This document shows, in pieces, positions 59,253 through 64,000 of a stretch of DNA of 64,000 bases. Origin of the DNA: Aphis gossypii. Taxonomy: Eukaryota; Arthropoda; Insecta; Hemiptera; Aphididae. The stretch's first letter is position 1; every line of letters begins with the position of its first letter. The notes beneath the pieces are model-generated. The model did not search any database, was not told the origin of the DNA, and saw only the letters and a list, made by a program, of their open reading frames with translations. The stretch is taken from contig NC_065530.1 of assembly GCF_020184175.1 (NCBI RefSeq), positions 71,525,260 to 71,589,259 on the forward strand. The letters run 5' to 3'. A program made the translations under genes and the position numbers.

Positions 59253-59440
59253 CAGTGTTTCCCAACTTGGGGGGAGGGCGTGTAAACATTACTGAGGAGG
59301 CGCAAGCAATCATTACGAAGTAAAATTTTACTTATTAAATTCATTTTATTTTACGATATAGAGAAATAATGAAAAATTATTATAGCAGAGGGGCGCAAGA
59401 TTTTTAAAAATCTAAGGATAGAAGAGGTTGAGATTCACTG
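59253..59440. mobile_element. Non-autonomous hAT-type element, 188 bp
   Basis: The left end is CAGTGTTTCCCAACTTGGGG and the right end, read on the other strand, is CAGTGAATCTCAACCTCTTC. The first 14 bases agree at 11 positions and fit the CAGTG...CAAC hAT end pattern. Two internal GGCGCAAG blocks (59296-59310 and 59391-59400) are typical of this element type. The flanks CTGTAATG and TTGTAGTA agree at only 5 of 8 bases, so the target duplication is decayed or absent. No transposase fits in this length. Confidence 0.65.
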
Positions 59441-61560
59441 TTGTAGTAAGAACAAACTAAGTTCCAACTTAATAAGATGAGGTATAAAAATCAACAGTCA
59501 CTTAATTTAAAAGAAAAAGAAAATGTGTTTCAAATGTATGTACCAAAATATATATTTAGCTTAATGTATAATATACAGTTAAAAATAACACTTAATACAA
59601 TATGTAAGTTAAATTCTGTTTTCACTTTTATGTTATGATCGGTTTATTGTTTATTATACAAATTTAAATTTGAAAATTATATTTTAGATGTATGTATTTG
59701 TAAAATATTTCTAAAATATATTTTTTCAATTTATTTATGACATTCGCACTATTTACGATTTTCATATAATGTTTTTGACATTGAACTCTTCACGAACAAC
59801 CAAAGTAAATATAATATTAATATACCTATTGTATTGATTTGATTTTATTTGTCATGAATTTTAGAAATATTTAAATAAAAATATAATAATAAATATTGTA
59901 ACTTTTCATTAAAAAAAAAAAATGTATAGATTTTTCTGTAAGTGTTTGACTAGTGACTGTAAATAATAAACACAAGAAACTGACGTAGCGAGTTAAGTTT
60001 TTATGACTACTTTGTTCTCTGGTACTAACTTAAGAATCTAAGTAATTTGTTGTATTTTGCTTTCTTGGCACAAATTAATGAAAAGGATTATAATCATGAT
60101 GATGTATAAATTATTATACAAAATTCTTAGGAAAAAAATCCAATTAAAACAAATAAAATCATTAAATTAACAAAATTCTACTTCAGCCAACTTAAGTAAT
60201 TAAACATATTGTTAATAAAAATAAATGTTTTTATTATTTATCAATTTATTTTAAACAAAAACCAATTATTTATTTATTAATATTATATTTACTATTATTT
60301 TCGTTATTATTCCAATTTTAATGTAAAAATTTAATGGGTAAAACGTTGAAAATAGTTTGAATATATTTAATAATAAATTTTAGAGATTTATTGACTTACT
60401 ATTACTTACTATATTTTGTTCTAGGTGGAAAAACATTTTCTTAAATAGTTAACCAAACTACTCTTTAGATAACTCTCAGTATAATTACATCTATTAGAAA
60501 AAAAGAACACCTTATAAATGATTATTTAAAGAATTAAAAATACACTTTTCATATGAAAGGATGGACAAAAAAAATTAAGCCATTACCTAACCTTCTCAAT
60601 AACCAAAATTTATTTATCAAATAGAATTTAAACAGTTAGAATAAATAACAATAGCAAAATTATTAATACGGAATGTAATATTTCCAAAATGACTGTTTTA
60701 GATCCAATTCTATTTAATTTTTACCTATATATATATTAACGGCTTACTCAATATATCTGAAATAATTGGATAAATTATTTATTTTGCAATTGACACATCA
60801 TTATGAATAAAATGTTACGTCTTATAATCAAGTATTAATTTCTAATAGTTTATAACAAAGAAAAATAATAAACGTCAAAAAAAAATAAAATGTATGGTAT
60901 TTTAACTTATAAATTACGACAGATTACAACTTATTTACTTCATTAATATAACTATTTTTTAAATTTTAAAAGCATGTTTTGAATATATAGCTTAGGTTAA
61001 CCTAACCTAGTCATTGAGTAGGATACTGTAATTACGGTTGCATACATTTGAATCAAACAATAAACTATTGTATAATAATAATTAATAACAATGATGAGAT
61101 GAGACTGTTTATGATAACCTGGTAATGAATAGTATTCAAATATAAGGTAACTTAAACGCTTTATAATAAAACAATAAAATATTTTTTGAAGAAAAAACTC
61201 AATAATAATAATATGTTATCAGATCATATTATAATACATGAACAACATGTCAACATATAGAAAATCATATTACTCCACCAACTTTCCATAAAAATTATAA
61301 AAACATTTAAATGGTGTTTAGGGGGTCTAATGCGTGTTGCTTCCGAGAAACGATACTATCCGATTTCAATGTTATGCAGGTATTTGTTGCTGTTCCTACA
61401 CACAGCTGAGTATAACATAATGATACTAGTGAACCGAATACACTATCCTTAAAAACCATCATGCTATTAAAATAGCCGTAAGAAAATTATAACTTAATCT
61501 AAGTGATACCAAGCAATTGTAACTGAAATTAACGAAAAAATGACGTATAAAGTATAAGTC
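59440..61560. other. AT-rich non-genic sequence
   Basis: I see no gene or repeat of note in this stretch. Confidence 0.5.
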
Positions 61561-61599
61561 AAAAGGAAAAAAAATAATAATAATAAAAACCAAAAAATA

Positions 61600-61860
61600 A
61601 GAAAACAACACGGCGTAGAAATGAGACGTGAAAAATATTAGCTACGATAAAACGGTCGCAGGACACGCAGAAACGACACACTTGGCCAACGATGATACTG
61701 CACAGACGCCTCCCACATAGGGTGAAGACCCGTGGGACTTCAGTGACGTTAAATCACGAGCTCGTCAGAGCGTAAAACATTCAGACGGGAATACGAGTGA
61801 AACATATCATATTATCGTAAACAAAAATGTATAACCTATTTACCTATACATACATGCGAT
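61600..61860. promoter_or_regulatory. GC-elevated, CpG-containing patch with hairpin and CRE-like site
   Basis: CpG-containing words (ACACGGCGTAG, GGTCGCAGGACACG, GAGCTCGTCAGAGCG) and TGACGTTA at about 61743 stand out from AT-rich flanks. The patch lies just downstream (minus strand) of the candidate exon at 61870-61982, so it may be intron sequence with a regulatory element or, if the exon is terminal, 3' UTR. Confidence 0.3.
61711..61737. repeat. Two-part hairpin
   Basis: TCCCAC (61711-61716) pairs with GTGGGA (61732-61737). Inside, GGGT (61720-61723) pairs with ACCC (61728-61731) around a GAAG loop, with a 3-base bulge. Ten pairs in 27 bases is notable. It is too short for a microRNA precursor. 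Confidence 0.6.
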
Positions 61861-61869
61861 TACACATAC

Positions 61870-61982
61870 GGGATGTTGGTGACGTGAATCGTTATTGAAA
61901 TGCTGTATTCCATGGCTGCCCGAGGAATTGCATCTGGACCAGTATAATACTCGAAGCTAGTATTATCGTGTTTACGACAGGG
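61870..61982 (-). CDS. Candidate 113-nt coding exon
   Basis: On the minus strand an acceptor (AACGATTTTTTTCGATTTCAAG) precedes 37 open codons plus two bases, then a strong donor (GTATGTG). The frame is phase 0 to 2 and reads PCRKHDNTSFEYYTGPDAIP, then RAAMEYSISITIHVTNI. If not spliced it would end three codons later at TAA. The plus strand is closed in all frames here. Composition is balanced, and the alternating S-I-S-I-T-I-H-V run suggests a beta strand, perhaps in an extracellular domain. Its phase-2 exit matches the exon at 34544-34691, giving a proline codon across the join. No family is recognised. Confidence 0.38.
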
Positions 61983-61989
61983 CTTGAAA

Positions 61990-62782
61990 TCGAAAAAAAT
62001 CGTTAAAAGTCAAAAATCTTTAATATTCATTAAGTACCTATATCCATAATAATGTATATTGAAATTGCAATCAAATTAAAATTGATGAATTGTATCAAAA
62101 TAATTATCATATTATAATTATAATTATAAAATACTCAATACTGGTTACGAAACACGTCGGCCAGTAGTCATTCTCTAAGCATTTTGTGTCTAATGAAAAC
62201 CGTAGGTACATCAGGATTGGTACCAAAACATCGGGCAGCGTTTGAATAAAATATTTGTATAACAATGCTAAAAGTACTATATACTCGTATGCATCTGTGT
62301 TGACCTAAGTGTAAATATATTATATACCTTCACATTCATCGCCGTTCATCTTTCGTTCGCTAAACTGATCTACTAACATTCTTGGTCATTTCTGTTTTTT
62401 TTTTTTGTTTTTTTAGAACTTTAAAATTTTAAGCATTTTAAACAGACATCTTACGGTATTTGCCTTTTGTTTTCACAATATTGCCTTTATCCGAAAGCAT
62501 TTTAAAATATATTAATGTTTTATAGTATAATACAAACAGTGACTTTTAACATAATTTAAATCCGTTTAGATGGTAAACAGTGATTTATTAAAATTTTTAA
62601 AACTATACCAATAGTACAAAATTTTCCTATACATGTTGTTGAATAGATTGGTTAAATTTTAATCAAAAATATTCCTAGATTTCTGGCAACTAATATATTT
62701 ATAATTAATAATTGTTATTGCGTATTCAACTATTTGATGTTAAAATAACGAATTATTATAATTAGTGCAAATCATTAAACTG

Positions 62783-62819
<37 letters not shown>

Positions 62820-63290
62820 GATTTTGAACACAAACAAATAATTCAACTCAATATAAAAAATTAAACTGTTTGAAAATACTTACAGTACAAATAAACGTAA
62901 CTTGTATTAGTTATATTCAATATGTTGATATTAATTAATTAACATCTATTTTACAAAGTTGGCAAATTCAATTATTTGTAATCTAATAGATTTTTACTGT
63001 GGTTTGGACGAATAAAACTTGAAATAAGTTTATAAATATTTTGTCCAGTTATAATTATTGCACTTCATTATTATATCAAAAAAAGTTTTAATTAGTATAA
63101 TTATTATACAATGTAATAAGTTATTGATTTTTTTTTCGATAACATTTTTCAACTTTTTAATGTGTATATAGACTGAATAAATAATTTTATTTTGACTATA
63201 AATGGTTCTATAGGTAAAAAAAAAATACTTTAACATGGATACATGTGTATTGAAAAATTACGTGATCTAAGTAGATAAATGATTTTAATT
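61990..63290. other. AT-rich non-genic sequence
   Basis: No gene seen. It contains the (AAT)n tract at 62785-62817. Confidence 0.5.
62785..62817. repeat. (AAT)n microsatellite
   Basis: Ten to eleven AAT units, the longest trinucleotide tract in the window. Confidence 0.9.
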
Positions 63291-63294
63291 GTTA

Positions 63295-63310
63295 TGCACG
63301 TGCACGTGCA
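63295..63310. promoter_or_regulatory. 16-bp palindrome with two tandem CACGTG E-boxes
   Basis: TGCACGTGCACGTGCA is its own reverse complement and contains CACGTG at 63297-63302 and 63303-63308. CACGTG is the canonical site of bHLH and bHLH-PAS factors, including circadian CLK/CYC. It stands alone in AT-rich DNA, so function is inferred from the motif only. Confidence 0.5.
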
Positions 63311-63319
63311 ATTACAATA

Positions 63320-64000
63320 TTTCACATGGAATTTAATGAAAAATAAAAAAAAAAACATCAAACAAAACGAAAAAGACTATAAAATATAGTAAAACTTCTC
63401 ATTAAAAATATTATAAACAAACAAAATTAATAATACAACCATATTTGTACAGTGCATGTACATATTTTTAAAACTATATGCAACATTTTTCAATAAAACA
63501 TATTAATATAGCGTTTGTACAATTATACATATATGTATTGAACATAAGTACTGAGTATAATGGTTTTTAAAAATTAAAATATTATTATTTAATTAAACTA
63601 TCAGTATATTTTAGACTGGTCATGTGTTCTGTATATGAATTTTTATATTTTTTTATATAATAATATATATATTGTGTTATTGTATAATCGAGGATCTAAT
63701 GCTTGTCGTCCGCATTATACAGGATTATACAGGATGTCCTTTTCAATTAATTTTGTGGGAGACGAGATCGACGACCATGTTTTTTGATATTAATTTATTA
63801 TTATTCGTACGTTTTATAGGTAAATATTCCTGTACAAACAAAAAAAATTATATCCATTTGTAATTTCGTTATAAAAATAATGTCTACAACTATACCAGGT
63901 ACAATATTCACTATTGTAAAAACTACAGAAGAAAATAATCGCCATTTGTTTACATTCATATTATACACATCGAGTTTTTTTTTTTTTTGATTCACATAAC
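63320..64000. other. AT-rich non-genic sequence at the window end
   Basis: No supported gene. Open runs near 63672-63863 and 63801-63995 overlap on opposite strands and look like composition effects. Two overlapping CAGGATTATAC direct repeats lie near 63710-63730. Confidence 0.45.

Overview
The window looks like nuclear DNA of an insect, most likely an aphid. It is very AT-rich, with many (AT)n and (AAT)n tracts and frequent short 'TAGGTA/TACCTA' words. The 19.2 kb and 43.9-44.4 kb stretches read like a dispersed repeat that I recall as abundant in aphid genomes. The species call rests on recall and composition, not on a search. There is no rRNA, no CRISPR array and no bacterial gene organisation.

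I recognise no protein-coding gene by name. Most of the 64 kb looks like intergenic or long-intron sequence. Against that background stand CpG-dense islands at about 9.5-10.2, 16.3-18.0, 30.9-31.9 and 54.3-54.9 kb, with smaller ones at 8.2, 12.6, 24.1-24.6 and 61.6-62.0 kb. Several look like promoters or first exons because a good splice donor lies at their edge: GTGAGT at 9523, GTAAGT at 31663 and 54388 (all minus strand) and GTGAGC at 24294 (plus strand).

I list short segments that sit between good splice sites and read openly. Minus strand: 2.1-2.4, 8.7, 11.6, 21.7-21.9, 34.5 and 61.9 kb. Plus strand: 7.5, 20.6, 23.4, 33.8, 39.0 and 56.8 kb. Several are mini-exons of 31-48 nt, and some neighbours agree in phase. 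I also list small intronless ORFs at 5.2, 12.5, 16.2, 18.7, 38.5, 41.6 and 42.4 kb. In DNA this AT-rich, open runs of this size arise often by chance, so all of them carry low confidence. If real, they would suit one or more long genes with large introns and several alternative minus-strand promoters.

The better-supported features are non-coding. A hAT-type non-autonomous element lies at 36433-36597 with 8-bp target duplications, and a second hAT-type element at 59253-59440. The 3' half of a tRNA-Lys(CUU) pseudogene lies at about 58651-58696. There are two copies of an aphid-type dispersed repeat, many microsatellites, and several perfect inverted repeats, including a hairpin capped by TTCG at 8495-8514 and a 16-bp palindrome with two tandem CACGTG E-boxes at 63295-63310.
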